The position numbers and the translations under genes were made by a program. A stretch of 41,076 bases of DNA. Source: an uncultured Clostridia bacterium (GTDB lineage Bacteria; Bacillota; Clostridia; TANB77; CAG-508). Shown here in pieces: positions 16,227-24,982 of this stretch (the first letter of the stretch is position 1; every line of letters starts with the position of its first letter). Location: assembly GCA_934130355.1 (NCBI GenBank), contig CAKOXV010000013.1, positions 1 to 41,076 of the forward strand, read 5' to 3'. The notes beneath the pieces are model-generated. The model did not search any database, was not told the origin of the DNA, and saw only the letters and a program-made list of their open reading frames with translations.

Positions 16227-18615
16227 GTTTCCACTCTTCTTCTTTTTTTAAATTTCCTTTCAATATTTCTTCTGCTATCCTATCTTCTACCAAATTTTGA
16301 ATTGCTCTTCTTAATGGTCTTGCACCAAAATTTTGGTCATTTCCCTGTTTTATAACATCCTCTAAAATGCTTTCATCTATTTCTACAATATAATTTTGTT
16401 GTTTTAATCTTTCTTGTAAATGTTTTATCATAATTTGAGCTATCTGTTTCAAATTTTCATCACTTAATTTATGAAATACTATTATTTCATCTATTCTATT
16501 TATAAATTCAGGTCTTAATTCTCTTTTTAATTCTTTTATAACTTCTTTTTTTGTTTCTTCATATTCTTTATAATCCGCTTGTGCATTAAATCCTAATGTT
16601 TTTCTTTCTGTTATGTGTCTAGCTCCTAAATTCGATGTCATTATTATTATAGAATTTTTAAAATCTACAGTTCTTCCTTGAGAGTCTGTTAATTGTCCAT
16701 CTTCTAATATTTGTAACAATATATTCATTACATCTGGGTGTGCTTTTTCTATTTCATCAAATAGAACTATTGAATATGGTTTTCTTCTTATTTTTTCTGT
16801 TAATTGGCCCCCATTATCAAACCCTACATAACCAGGAGGCGAACCTATTAATTTTGAAACAGAATGTGCTTCCATATATTCTGACATATCTAATCTTATT
16901 ATTGCATTTTCATTATCAAACAATACTTCTGCCAAAGCTCTTGAAAGTTCTGTTTTTCCTACTCCTGTTGGTCCTAAAAACAAGAATGAACCTATTGGTC
17001 TTTTGGGATCTTTTAAACCTGTTCTTCCTCTTCTTATTGCTTTAGCAAGTTGTTCTACAGCCTCATCTTGTCCAATAACTCTCTCATGTAATTTTTCTTC
17101 TAAATGTTTTAATTTGTCATTTTCATCTTCTGTTAGTTTTTGGATAGGTATCCCTGTCCATTTCGAAATTATTTCTGCAATATTTTCTTCATTTACTTCT
17201 ATTATATTTTTGTTTTTCCTTTTTATCCATACATTGCTTTCATCTTCATAAAGATTTTGTATTTCTCTTTCTTTGTCTCTCATTTTAGCTGCTTTTTCAA
17301 AATCTTGACTAAGTATAGCTTCTTCTTTTTCTCTTTTTATTTTATCCATTTTTTCTTCAAGTAATTTAAGTTCATCTGGTTCAACAAATATTTTCACTCT
17401 CACTTGTGAAGCCGCTTCATCTATTAAATCAATTGCTTTATCAGGTAAAAATCTGTCTGTTATATATCTTACAGATAATTCAACTGCAGAATTAATTGCT
17501 TCATCAGTTATCTTCACATTATGATGTGCCTCATATTTATCTCTAATCCCTTTTATTATTTCAATTGTCTGGCTTTTGCTTGGTTCTTCTATGTTAATAG
17601 GACTAAATCTTCTTTCTAATGCTACATCTTTTTCTATATATTTTCTATATTCTTCTATTGTTGTTGCACCTATTAATTGAATACTTCCTCTTGCTAATAA
17701 AGGCTTTAATATGTTTGCAGCATCTATTGCACCTTCTGCAGCTCCTGCTCCTACTATTGTATGTATTTCATCTATAAATAATATTACGTCACCTGCTTTT
17801 TTTACCTCATTTAATGCCTTTTTTATTCTTTCCTCAAAATCTCCTCTATATTTAGCACCAGCTACCATACCAGATATATCTATACTAACTATTCTTTTAT
17901 TTGCTAAGTTTTCTGGTACTTCTCCACATACTATCTTCTCAGCTAATCCTTCAATTATTGCAGTTTTTCCAACACCTGGTTCACCTATTAAACATGGATT
18001 ATTTTTTGTTCTCCTTGATAAAATCTGAATAATTCTTTCAATTTCTTTTTCTCTTCCTATTATATTATCAAATTTTCCTTCTTCTGCTTGAACTGTTAAA
18101 TCCTCTCCAAATTGTTCTAGTGTTTTAGTTATTGCAAAACTTCCTCTTTTTTGTACATTTTTTCCAATTTCTTGTCCACTCTCTTCCTCATTTATTACTT
18201 TTGCTATTTCATTATATATTTTTGAAATATCTACATTTAATTCAAGTATTATTCTTGTGGCAATACAGTCTCCTTCTTTTATTATTGCTAAAAGTAAATG
18301 TTCTGTACCTATATAATCAGAACCAATTCTTCTTGCTTCTAAAAACGCATTTTCTAATATTTTTTTGCTTCTTGGTGTAAAACCTAATGTTCCCTCTATT
18401 TCATTTCCTTTTCCTAATAATTCTTCTATTTTATTTTTGATTTTTTCTTCTGTTATTCCTTTATTGTTTAAAACTTTTGCCCCTATGCTATCAATTTCTT
18501 TTGAAAGTCCATATAAAATATGTTCAGTTCCTATATAATTATGACCTAATTCTATTGATATAGCATCTGCATGTTCTATTACTTTTTTTGCTTTATTAGT
18601 AAATTTATATATCAT
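16216..18615 (-). CDS. clpC: ClpC AAA+ unfoldase
   Basis: A 799-residue class I Clp ATPase that unfolds substrates for ClpP. The double Clp N-domain spans about residues 1-140 ('GHNYIGTEHILYGL', 'GSDYIGTEHLLLAII'). Walker A 1 is 'GEPGVGKT' (Lys217) with 'VILFIDEIHTIVGAG'. The middle region includes a UVR-like segment ('ILSQDFEKAAKMRDKEREI'). Walker A 2 is 'GPTGVGKT' (Lys554) with 'ARPLRRAIQNLVEDRIAEEIL' at the end. No ctsR, mcsA or mcsB is beside it, unlike the usual Firmicutes operon. Instead a 55-residue ORF precedes it, and their stop and start overlap (ATGA). The ribosome site GGGAGG lies inside that small ORF. Confidence 0.96.
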   Translation of the reverse strand: MIYKFTNKAKKVIEHADAISIELGHNYIGTEHILYGLSKEIDSIGAKVLNNKGITEEKIKNKIEELLGKGNEIEGTLGFTPRSKKILENAFLEARRIGSDYIGTEHLLLAIIKEGDCIATRIILELNVDISKIYNEIAKVINEEESGQEIGKNVQKRGSFAITKTLEQFGEDLTVQAEEGKFDNIIGREKEIERIIQILSRRTKNNPCLIGEPGVGKTAIIEGLAEKIVCGEVPENLANKRIVSIDISGMVAGAKYRGDFEERIKKALNEVKKAGDVILFIDEIHTIVGAGAAEGAIDAANILKPLLARGSIQLIGATTIEEYRKYIEKDVALERRFSPINIEEPSKSQTIEIIKGIRDKYEAHHNVKITDEAINSAVELSVRYITDRFLPDKAIDLIDEAASQVRVKIFVEPDELKLLEEKMDKIKREKEEAILSQDFEKAAKMRDKEREIQNLYEDESNVWIKRKNKNIIEVNEENIAEIISKWTGIPIQKLTEDENDKLKHLEEKLHERVIGQDEAVEQLAKAIRRGRTGLKDPKRPIGSFLFLGPTGVGKTELSRALAEVLFDNENAIIRLDMSEYMEAHSVSKLIGSPPGYVGFDNGGQLTEKIRRKPYSIVLFDEIEKAHPDVMNILLQILEDGQLTDSQGRTVDFKNSIIIMTSNLGARHITERKTLGFNAQADYKEYEETKKEVIKELKRELRPEFINRIDEIIVFHKLSDENLKQIAQIMIKHLQERLKQQNYIVEIDESILEDVIKQGNDQNFGARPLRRAIQNLVEDRIAEEILKGNLKKEEEWKLKK

Positions 18616-18779
18616 TTGTTTTTTCCTCCCTTATTTTTCTTTGTCATATTAGCCATTTCATTTGCTTTTTCTTTTTGATCTGGCAATGGAACCCATGCAA
18701 AATATGATGAAACAAATTCTCCATATTTTGTTGCATCTTCTCCTACTTCTGGTTGTGTTTTTTGTTTTTCTTCTTTCAT
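18612..18779 (-). CDS. 55-residue ORF translationally coupled to clpC, unknown
   Basis: The product begins MKEEKQKTQPEVGED and ends MTKKNKGGKNK: hydrophilic, with an aromatic centre ('YGEFVSSYFAWVPLP') and a basic tail. Its TGA overlaps the clpC ATG, and the clpC ribosome site lies within its last codons. That supports real translation, perhaps as a leader that couples clpC expression. Its own possible ribosome site (GGTAGGTG) is buried in the 3' arm of the hairpin at 18780-18815, immediately upstream. I recognise no family; it could be a short adaptor or only a leader peptide. Confidence 0.6.
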   Translation of the reverse strand: MKEEKQKTQPEVGEDATKYGEFVSSYFAWVPLPDQKEKANEMANMTKKNKGGKNK

Positions 18780-18815
18780 AAAAAAAAGCACCTACCTTTC
18801 TAATAAGGTATGTGC
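18780..18815 (-). terminator. Hairpin terminator after spoVM that also abuts the clpC-operon start
   Basis: GCAC, one mismatch, then TACCTT (18815-18805) pairs with AAGGTA and GTGC (18798-18788), followed by eight T residues and then directly by the ATG of the 55-residue ORF. The plus side also has a T-run, so it may work both ways. The 3' arm holds the candidate ribosome site of the small ORF. Confidence 0.75.
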
Positions 18816-18836
18816 TTTTTTTCATTTTTTATTCAT

Positions 18837-18911
18837 TTAATCTTTTATTCCAAACAATAATTTTACGATTCCTCTTAAGCATTTGGGAACTTTTTTTACA
18901 ACAATAGTCAT
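18837..18911 (-). CDS. spoVM: SpoVM-like spore morphogenetic peptide
   Basis: A 24-residue peptide, MTIVVKKVPKCLRGIVK followed by LLFGIKD, behind a perfect AAGGAGGT site. SpoVM of Bacillus subtilis is a 26-residue amphipathic peptide that recognises convex membrane of the forespore and recruits the coat ATPase SpoIVA. Here the pattern K-x-P-K-x-L-x-G-I-V-x-x-x-x-G is kept, with the proline at position 9 as in the known protein, and the end is KD. The match is by eye, but length, proline and pattern agree. It indicates a spore-forming ancestry. It follows the 48-residue membrane peptide by 16 nt. Standard gene finders would usually miss it. Confidence 0.85.
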   Translation of the reverse strand: MTIVVKKVPKCLRGIVKLLFGIKD

Positions 18912-18927
18912 ATATGTAGACCTCCTT

Positions 18928-19074
18928 CTAACAGAGCAACCATAACATTCCTACTAATATCACTACTACTCCTATTAAAAATAGCCATCCAACTATTGGT
19001 AGGAATAATACTAGCAATATTCCTATTCCTAAACCTATCAAACATACTCCAGACGTTTTTTTTAAGATTTTCAT
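18928..19074 (-). CDS. 48-residue membrane peptide upstream of spoVM
   Basis: The start follows ATTGGAGGAAATCATA, a good GGAGG site. The product begins MKILKKTSGVCLIGLG and is almost wholly hydrophobic after the basic start, with two possible helices separated at 'LPIVGW'; it ends VGMLWLLC. No family is recognised. Its stop lies 16 nt before the spoVM-like ATG, so both are probably made from one transcript, perhaps during sporulation. It begins 78 nt beyond the end of the type VII operon. Confidence 0.7.
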   Translation of the reverse strand: MKILKKTSGVCLIGLGIGILLVLFLPIVGWLFLIGVVVILVGMLWLLC

Positions 19075-19152
19075 TATGATTTCCTCCAATATTTTTATTA
19101 TATTATATTCTTGGAGTTAATTTATGTGAATAGAACTTTATTGTTTGGACTT

Positions 19153-19998
19153 CTATTCTCCTTCAACCATTGGATACATTTCATTACATAATCTATTTAA
19201 TGTTTGTTTAAAAGTATAAGAATATGCATCTAAATTAATGTCACAATTAGCAATTGCTTTTAAGTATTCTTCATATATTTCTTTTTCAAATGGTATTGTA
19301 GTATATTGTGCATAGTTTCTGTCAAATAGTTCTTTCATATATGTCATTGTAGGATCATTATAATATGACATTCCACCTATAATTTTCTTTATACTAATAT
19401 CTCCCATTTCTATATATTTATTTATAATGATTCTTAGTTTTGAATCCACAATAGCTCTTTTATTTTTTAATTCTAGTAGCATTTCTGTAAGAGGTTGTAT
19501 TGTTAAAATATCCATTGTTTGCACCAAATATATTTCTGTTGCATATTCAAAATATTTTGAAGGTGTTTTAGAATCACAATCAATTAATATTAATGAATGA
19601 TTTTTTAATAATGTTTCTAAAATCGGTTCTACATCTTGTGAATCTTGTTCTGTTCCTGGTAAAGCAGTATATATTGTTAAATTATTATTAACTTTTACTC
19701 CTTTTGCTTCTCCATTTTTTAGTCCTTCTATACTTTCAGTCGCAGTTTTTCTTAAACCCTCTTCATTTTTTGTATATATATAATATGTGTCTTTATTTTT
19801 AGTAGTATCTAATATAGCAACATTTACTCCTCTATTTGATAATACTTGTGCACAATTATTTATTATAAAAGATGTCCCACTTTTATTTGTTCCAATAAAA
19901 GTTGCTACTTTTTTATTTTCTGTTAATAAACTATTTATATCAAATCCATTTTCTTGTTTTATATTTTTTAAATCAAAGTCATCTGCAAGGGTTTTCAT
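19153..19998 (-). CDS. MinD/ParA-like protein with degenerate P-loop, last gene of type VII locus
   Basis: A 281-residue protein with the fold signature of SIMIBI MinD/ParA ATPases: an opening beta strand and loop 'VATFIGTNKSGTSFIINN', then 'GVNVAILDTTKNKD', then 'HSLILIDCDSKTPSKYFEYATEIYLV'. The normal Walker A (GKGGxGKT) is replaced by GTNKSGTSF, which lacks the lysine before Ser/Thr, so ATP hydrolysis is doubtful. A GGAGG site precedes the ATG, 20 nt after the YukD-like stop. MinD-like proteins occur in some type VII loci of actinobacteria (EspI-like), so a positional or regulatory role in secretion is possible. It could also be a divergent P-loop protein of another kind. Confidence 0.75.
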   Translation of the reverse strand: MKTLADDFDLKNIKQENGFDINSLLTENKKVATFIGTNKSGTSFIINNCAQVLSNRGVNVAILDTTKNKDTYYIYTKNEEGLRKTATESIEGLKNGEAKGVKVNNNLTIYTALPGTEQDSQDVEPILETLLKNHSLILIDCDSKTPSKYFEYATEIYLVQTMDILTIQPLTEMLLELKNKRAIVDSKLRIIINKYIEMGDISIKKIIGGMSYYNDPTMTYMKELFDRNYAQYTTIPFEKEIYEEYLKAIANCDINLDAYSYTFKQTLNRLCNEMYPMVEGE

Positions 19999-20018
19999 TT
20001 TTCCTCCATTCTAAATTG

Positions 20019-20282
20019 TTACAATAATATTATTTCTGTTCCACTTCTAATAGATGTATCTTTTACTTTTAAATTAAGATCATAAGGCTCTGCTGTCAAT
20101 TTATCATATAAGATTGGTATTTCTTTTGGGCGATAACAATTATCGTTTAGTTCATTTATTGCTTTTACTAATAATACAATGATATTAGAAATCTTTTTTT
20201 GTGATGGAAACCACACATCATAGATTTTTTCTAACATTGGTACATATAATTTAACTAATACTCTATTCATCTTCATCACCAT
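20019..20282 (-). CDS. esaB: YukD/EsaB ubiquitin-like type VII secretion protein
   Basis: Up to 87 residues, with a small beta-grasp pattern: 'RVLVKLYVPMLEKIYDVWFPSQ', 'KKISNIIVLLVKAINEL', 'PILYDKLTAEPYDLNLKVKD' and 'SIRSGTEIILL'. It matches the YukD/EsaB family, cytosolic components of type VIIb systems that influence substrate production or export. Its first 20 nt overlap the end of essC. Three in-frame ATG codons (20282, 20276, 20270) are possible and none has a clear ribosome site, so translation is probably coupled to essC. Confidence 0.85.
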   Translation of the reverse strand: MVMKMNRVLVKLYVPMLEKIYDVWFPSQKKISNIIVLLVKAINELNDNCYRPKEIPILYDKLTAEPYDLNLKVKDTSIRSGTEIILL

Positions 20283-23200
20283 TTTCTTTTATTCCTAATA
20301 ATTTTATTGGTATAGCTTTTTCTCTTACAATTATATATCCAAAGCTATCTCCACATTTATTTACAATGTCTTTATCTCCAATATTAATACTTATTAAGTA
20401 TTGATCTGTAATTCCACTTCCTGCCCAAATTGCTGTGTCATTTCTAACAAATGCTTTAAACCATTCATCATATTCTCTACTCTTTAATTTCTTAAATGTT
20501 TCAACAATTATAAAGTTAACTGTTTTTAATTCTTGGGCTTTTTGCAAAATTTCATAAAATCTTTTTTCACCATTAACTGCATCATTTATAAATTTATCTA
20601 GTCCGATAATTACACATACAATGTTTTGATTTTTTTGTTGGGCTGCTTCAAGTTCTAAATAAAATTTTTGTAAATTTGTACTCATGTCTGTTTTTCCTGT
20701 CTGTATTATTCTTTCCATATCTAGGATATATAAATTTACATCTTTTAATTGTTTTAATTCTTCTAAAATATGCGAAACAAGTTGTACTGCAATATCAATA
20801 TTTTTAGAAGTAATCATGTTAATGATATTCTTTTTAAAGTCATATGTAGCAATTTCAAGAGTATTTTTATTTATTCCTACTGGAACCATTGTCAAATCTT
20901 TTAATTTATCTTTTACATCTTCCAACATTACTCTTTCTGGTAAAACTGGTATTGATTTTGCTCTTAATTTAGTATTTTTATTTAATTTTTCTATTACTTC
21001 TTTTACATAAGAGTTCCATTTTTCAGGTTCACATATTCTCGCTGTTTGGAATTCATAAACGTCATCCAATTTTATTAATCCTCTACCAAAAATATTTGAT
21101 GGCCTCTTTTTGCCTAAATTATCAAATATATTTAAGTACTCATCTTGGTTGTTTAATTGTAATGCAATTCTTTGTCTAAAGTTTTGAGATAAACGATATC
21201 TTAATCCATTATATGAATTTGTAGTTGTAACAAATGTTATTCTACATTTTAATCCATCTCTAGTTAGTGTTAATAATATGTCATCATATTTATTTTCATA
21301 ATTTTCTGAGAATATTTCATAATTGTTTATCATAACTATAATCATTGGCATTCCATTTCCACTTGTTTTTTTGTATAAATTATAATCTCCATTATAGTCT
21401 GATAATACAGCTGTTCTTTCTTTAAACTCTTTTTGCAACATTGTGAATAATCTACTTATTTTTTCATCATCACTTAAAAAGACAACATCTCCAACTGATG
21501 GGCTTTGTCTAAATATTTTTAAAGCCTCACTTCCAAAATCTAATATATATAATTGTGCTTCTTCTGGTGTATAATTTGTCATTATGTCATATACAATTGT
21601 ACTTAATAATGTTTCTTTTCCACTTTCAGCATTTCCATATATAACAGCATTTCCTTGAGTTGATAAATTAATTTCGGCTGCTCCTTGACGTTGATTATAT
21701 GGATCATCATATTCACCTATAACACAACTTATATTGTTTTGTTTTTTTGTAATATGATATTTCTTTCGTAATTGTGCTATAAATATAATTTCTGGTATAT
21801 TTTCCATCCATAGTGGTTTTGATTGTATATTTTCTTTTTGAGCTAATTCATACATGTATCTTACAATATTAGTAAGTTGTTCTCCTTGTTTTGTTAATAC
21901 TTGTTTTCTTGAATTTCCAACTTCTTTAATAATTGCCCCTATATTAGATATGAATTTTATAGAAGAATCCACATTCTTTTTTACAACATCTGATGGAATA
22001 TATGGAGCTCCTGACCATGCAGCTAGTCCAAATGTAAAATACTCATTATTGCCAACTTGCAAGAAAAATTGCCCTGCTTTTTTCAAATCTGCTGCATCAG
22101 GTCTTTTTATTACGTCAATACTATCTTCTCTTTCTTGAACTCTTAAACATACTCCAAATCTACTGTTACTTCTAATTTGGTTATCTACAACTCCTGCTGG
22201 TTTTTGAGTAGCTAAAATAAGATGTACTCCTAAACTACGTCCAATTCTTGCAACACTGATTAATTCATTCATAAAATCTTGTTGTTGTTGTTTCAATTCT
22301 GCGAACTCATCACATATAATTAACAAGTGTGGAACTGGTTCAGATACTATTCCTTCATGATATAATTTTTGATATTTATAAATATCTATTGTTCCTTCAT
22401 CTGTTTTATTTCTAGCTTCATTAAATAATATTTGTCTTCTTCTTAATTCACTTTGTATTGATACTAATGATCTTTGAAGTCCTACTGTATCAATATTAGT
22501 AATTGTTCCAACTAAGTGTGGCAATTTTATTCCATTTTTCTGGAATGCTCCTGCAAGAGCCCCTCCTTTATAGTCTATAAGAATTATAGTAACATCATCT
22601 GGATGATAATTAATTGTTAATGATAAAATATATGTTATTAAAAATTCACTTTTTCCAGATCCTGTACTACCTGCTACTAGTCCATGTGGTCCATGAGATT
22701 TTTCATGAATATCTAGCACTATTGGCATACCATTCTCATCAATTCCTATTGGAGCTTGAAGTGAACGTGTAGAATCATTATTATTCCATCTTTCTAAAAT
22801 ATTCAATTGTTCTATTTTTCCAACATCATACATTTCTAGAAATGTATAACTATTTGGTAATTCTATTTTATTAGCTGCTGTATATTTTATCGGTATATTA
22901 GATAATTGTTTTCCTATTTTTTCAAAGAAAAATGTATATGAAGAATCAAATACAAATTCTTTTTGATTTTTTGAAGATATTTCATTTTCAAACATATATC
23001 CTTTGTTTCCATCTAAATTAATAAATGCTTTACATCCATTTGGTAAATTTAATAAGCTATTAGTAATGCAGAATATTCCAAATCCTACATTTTTTTTGAC
23101 TTCTAGTAGCTCTGTTATAATTTTTAAGTTTTCAATCTTTTTATAGTCATCTGTAATTATTAAATAATATGGTGAAAATCCCTTATAATCCACATTTTCA

Positions 23201-24852
23201 TATTCTAACCTGTTTGCAAGTTCTCTCTCTAAATAATTAGAAATTTCTTGCATCTCATTATAGTCTTCTGCCCAAAAACGGACTTGTTTTGCATCATCCC
23301 AAATATGTGGTAATGTTTTTAAATGTTCCCACTTATGTGTTACATCATTTTTTAATAAGAAAACTAATTTTAAATCACTATAACTATGTAATGTAATTAA
23401 TTGCATTAACATATTTTGAACAAATTTTTCAACAAGTCTTTTTTCATCATTTTCTACAATAAGTGCCGCAATATTTTTTTCTGTTAATGAAATTGTTATT
23501 GGCACATTTGTTAGTATTTTTGATTTATTAATTATAGTATTTAATATTTCAACAAGGTTGTCATCTTCCATTGTAAATTCTACTTTAGGATATTCTATAT
23601 CAGCATTTAACGGAACACTTCCAGTTCCAATTCTAATTGTAAGAAAATCTGGCTCTTCGATTTTTCTTTCCCATAGCCTTGAACCTTTATTTACTATTAT
23701 TTGAGCACATTCTTCTGCAGATATATAATTTTCATAAAGAATATTTTTTTGTTTTTGCATTACTTTGTCTATTAATGATATTTTTGAATTTATATATTCT
23801 TTATATCTTGTTTGTCTTTTTTCTTCATTTTTTCTCTTTTGTTCTTTTTCATATTTTCTATTCATAATAGGAACACATAATATTGATATTAACATTATTA
23901 CAGATGTCAACACGGTTAGTACTAAGCTTTTAGTACTTGCATTACCATTTGACATCCTATCAAATGATGATATTAAAGATATTATCATTATCATTCCCAT
24001 TGATAGCGAAGAAGCCAAAACATATAGTAATGGCATTCCTTCTTTATTGTCACTTTGTGGTGGTGGGTCGATTTTTATTTTCTCACGTTCTATTACATTA
24101 GTTATTCTTGGTGCTCTCGCAAAGTAGTCTTTTTCTGAGTATAATTCTACTTCTTCATCTTCCTCTTCATTATCTAATTCTAAAGTTTTGATCTTGTTAG
24201 TATTTATTTCAAAAATTTCGTTATTACAATTTACTCTTTTAAACGGATTATTTACATAAATGCTTCTTCCTAGAATAATTATTTTTAATCCCATTATAAA
24301 AATAATATCACCATTAAATAACATTTTTAATCTTGCATCAACAGGGGTATTATTAACAAAAGTTCCAAAATTTTGGTCTAAGTTTTCTAACATTAATTTA
24401 CCATTACTAAAAAAAATTCTTGCATGGCTACTACTTACTAATGGGATATTATAAAAAATATCACATCCTATCCCACTTCCAATTAAGATTTCTTGTTGGT
24501 TTTTTATATTAAAATGTGTAAAATTTTCTTCATATATTGGCGAACAATATAATACAAATACATCATTTGAATAATCTTTTATGTATATGTAATTCATACT
24601 ATATTCATTTAATTTAATTTCTTTTATAATGTTTTCTGAATTTTGTGCTATTTTGGAAACATTATAATCAGTTAGACTTTTAGGTTTTATTACTTTGACA
24701 TTGTTATTGCTACTAATTGTCCAATTCTCACCATTTCCTTCTATATTGATTAATTTTTTTCCATTTTTGTCACTAATCCAATAATTTCCCATTTTAATTT
24801 TAGGTAATTTTATTTTATATAAAACATTTTTCCCTATTAATGTTAAAATCAT
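20263..24852 (-). CDS. essC: EssC/YukBA-type FtsK-SpoIIIE ATPase of type VIIb secretion
   Basis: A 1529-residue motor protein. An N-terminal FHA-like region (about residues 110-205, 'ILIGSGIGCDIFYN', 'VSSSHARIFFSNGKLML') precedes two membrane helices (about residues 270-340, 'PLLYVLASSLSMGMIMIISLI'). ATPase domain 1 has Walker A 'GSTGSGKSEF' (Lys734) with 'LIICDEFAELKQQQ'. Domain 2 has a weakened 'GNAESGKET' (Lys1079, Glu in place of Ser/Thr). Domain 3 is degenerate, with no clear P-loop. This arrangement and length are typical of EssC, which pulls WXG100-type substrates through the membrane. It lies 130 nt after the WXG100 gene and overlaps the YukD-like gene. The ribosome site is weak, and a paired hairpin region precedes it at 24901-24973. 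Confidence 0.95.
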   Translation of the reverse strand: MILTLIGKNVLYKIKLPKIKMGNYWISDKNGKKLINIEGNGENWTISSNNNVKVIKPKSLTDYNVSKIAQNSENIIKEIKLNEYSMNYIYIKDYSNDVFVLYCSPIYEENFTHFNIKNQQEILIGSGIGCDIFYNIPLVSSSHARIFFSNGKLMLENLDQNFGTFVNNTPVDARLKMLFNGDIIFIMGLKIIILGRSIYVNNPFKRVNCNNEIFEINTNKIKTLELDNEEEDEEVELYSEKDYFARAPRITNVIEREKIKIDPPPQSDNKEGMPLLYVLASSLSMGMIMIISLISSFDRMSNGNASTKSLVLTVLTSVIMLISILCVPIMNRKYEKEQKRKNEEKRQTRYKEYINSKISLIDKVMQKQKNILYENYISAEECAQIIVNKGSRLWERKIEEPDFLTIRIGTGSVPLNADIEYPKVEFTMEDDNLVEILNTIINKSKILTNVPITISLTEKNIAALIVENDEKRLVEKFVQNMLMQLITLHSYSDLKLVFLLKNDVTHKWEHLKTLPHIWDDAKQVRFWAEDYNEMQEISNYLERELANRLEYENVDYKGFSPYYLIITDDYKKIENLKIITELLEVKKNVGFGIFCITNSLLNLPNGCKAFINLDGNKGYMFENEISSKNQKEFVFDSSYTFFFEKIGKQLSNIPIKYTAANKIELPNSYTFLEMYDVGKIEQLNILERWNNNDSTRSLQAPIGIDENGMPIVLDIHEKSHGPHGLVAGSTGSGKSEFLITYILSLTINYHPDDVTIILIDYKGGALAGAFQKNGIKLPHLVGTITNIDTVGLQRSLVSIQSELRRRQILFNEARNKTDEGTIDIYKYQKLYHEGIVSEPVPHLLIICDEFAELKQQQQDFMNELISVARIGRSLGVHLILATQKPAGVVDNQIRSNSRFGVCLRVQEREDSIDVIKRPDAADLKKAGQFFLQVGNNEYFTFGLAAWSGAPYIPSDVVKKNVDSSIKFISNIGAIIKEVGNSRKQVLTKQGEQLTNIVRYMYELAQKENIQSKPLWMENIPEIIFIAQLRKKYHITKKQNNISCVIGEYDDPYNQRQGAAEINLSTQGNAVIYGNAESGKETLLSTIVYDIMTNYTPEEAQLYILDFGSEALKIFRQSPSVGDVVFLSDDEKISRLFTMLQKEFKERTAVLSDYNGDYNLYKKTSGNGMPMIIVMINNYEIFSENYENKYDDILLTLTRDGLKCRITFVTTTNSYNGLRYRLSQNFRQRIALQLNNQDEYLNIFDNLGKKRPSNIFGRGLIKLDDVYEFQTARICEPEKWNSYVKEVIEKLNKNTKLRAKSIPVLPERVMLEDVKDKLKDLTMVPVGINKNTLEIATYDFKKNIINMITSKNIDIAVQLVSHILEELKQLKDVNLYILDMERIIQTGKTDMSTNLQKFYLELEAAQQKNQNIVCVIIGLDKFINDAVNGEKRFYEILQKAQELKTVNFIIVETFKKLKSREYDEWFKAFVRNDTAIWAGSGITDQYLISINIGDKDIVNKCGDSFGYIIVREKAIPIKLLGIKENGDEDE

Positions 24853-24900
24853 TTGTTTTCATCACTTTCTTATTTTTTATCTTTTTATAGAAATATTTTT

Positions 24901-24973
24901 AAATGTGTTTTCCTAGATAACAATTTTAATAAGTTACCTAGGAAAGCACATTTATTTTTTTGTGCTTTCCTAG
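24901..24973 (-). promoter_or_regulatory. Three-arm alternative hairpin between the WXG100 gene and essC
   Basis: Going along the minus strand, arm C (CTAGGAAAGCACA, 24973-24961), arm B (24951-24932) and arm A (24920-24901) follow one another. B pairs perfectly with C over 13 bases, or with A over about 20 bases with two mismatches that can be G-U. The two hairpins exclude each other. No long T-run follows either hairpin. It probably sets the ratio of WXG100 to EssC expression by mRNA processing, stabilisation or attenuation. Confidence 0.65.
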
Positions 24974-24982
24974 TGTAAAAAC

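Noticed and set aside
19075..19152. Possible sigma-E promoter for the spoVM pair (CATAAATT)
   Set aside because: It resembles a sporulation -10 box, but no convincing -35 box at the right distance was found.
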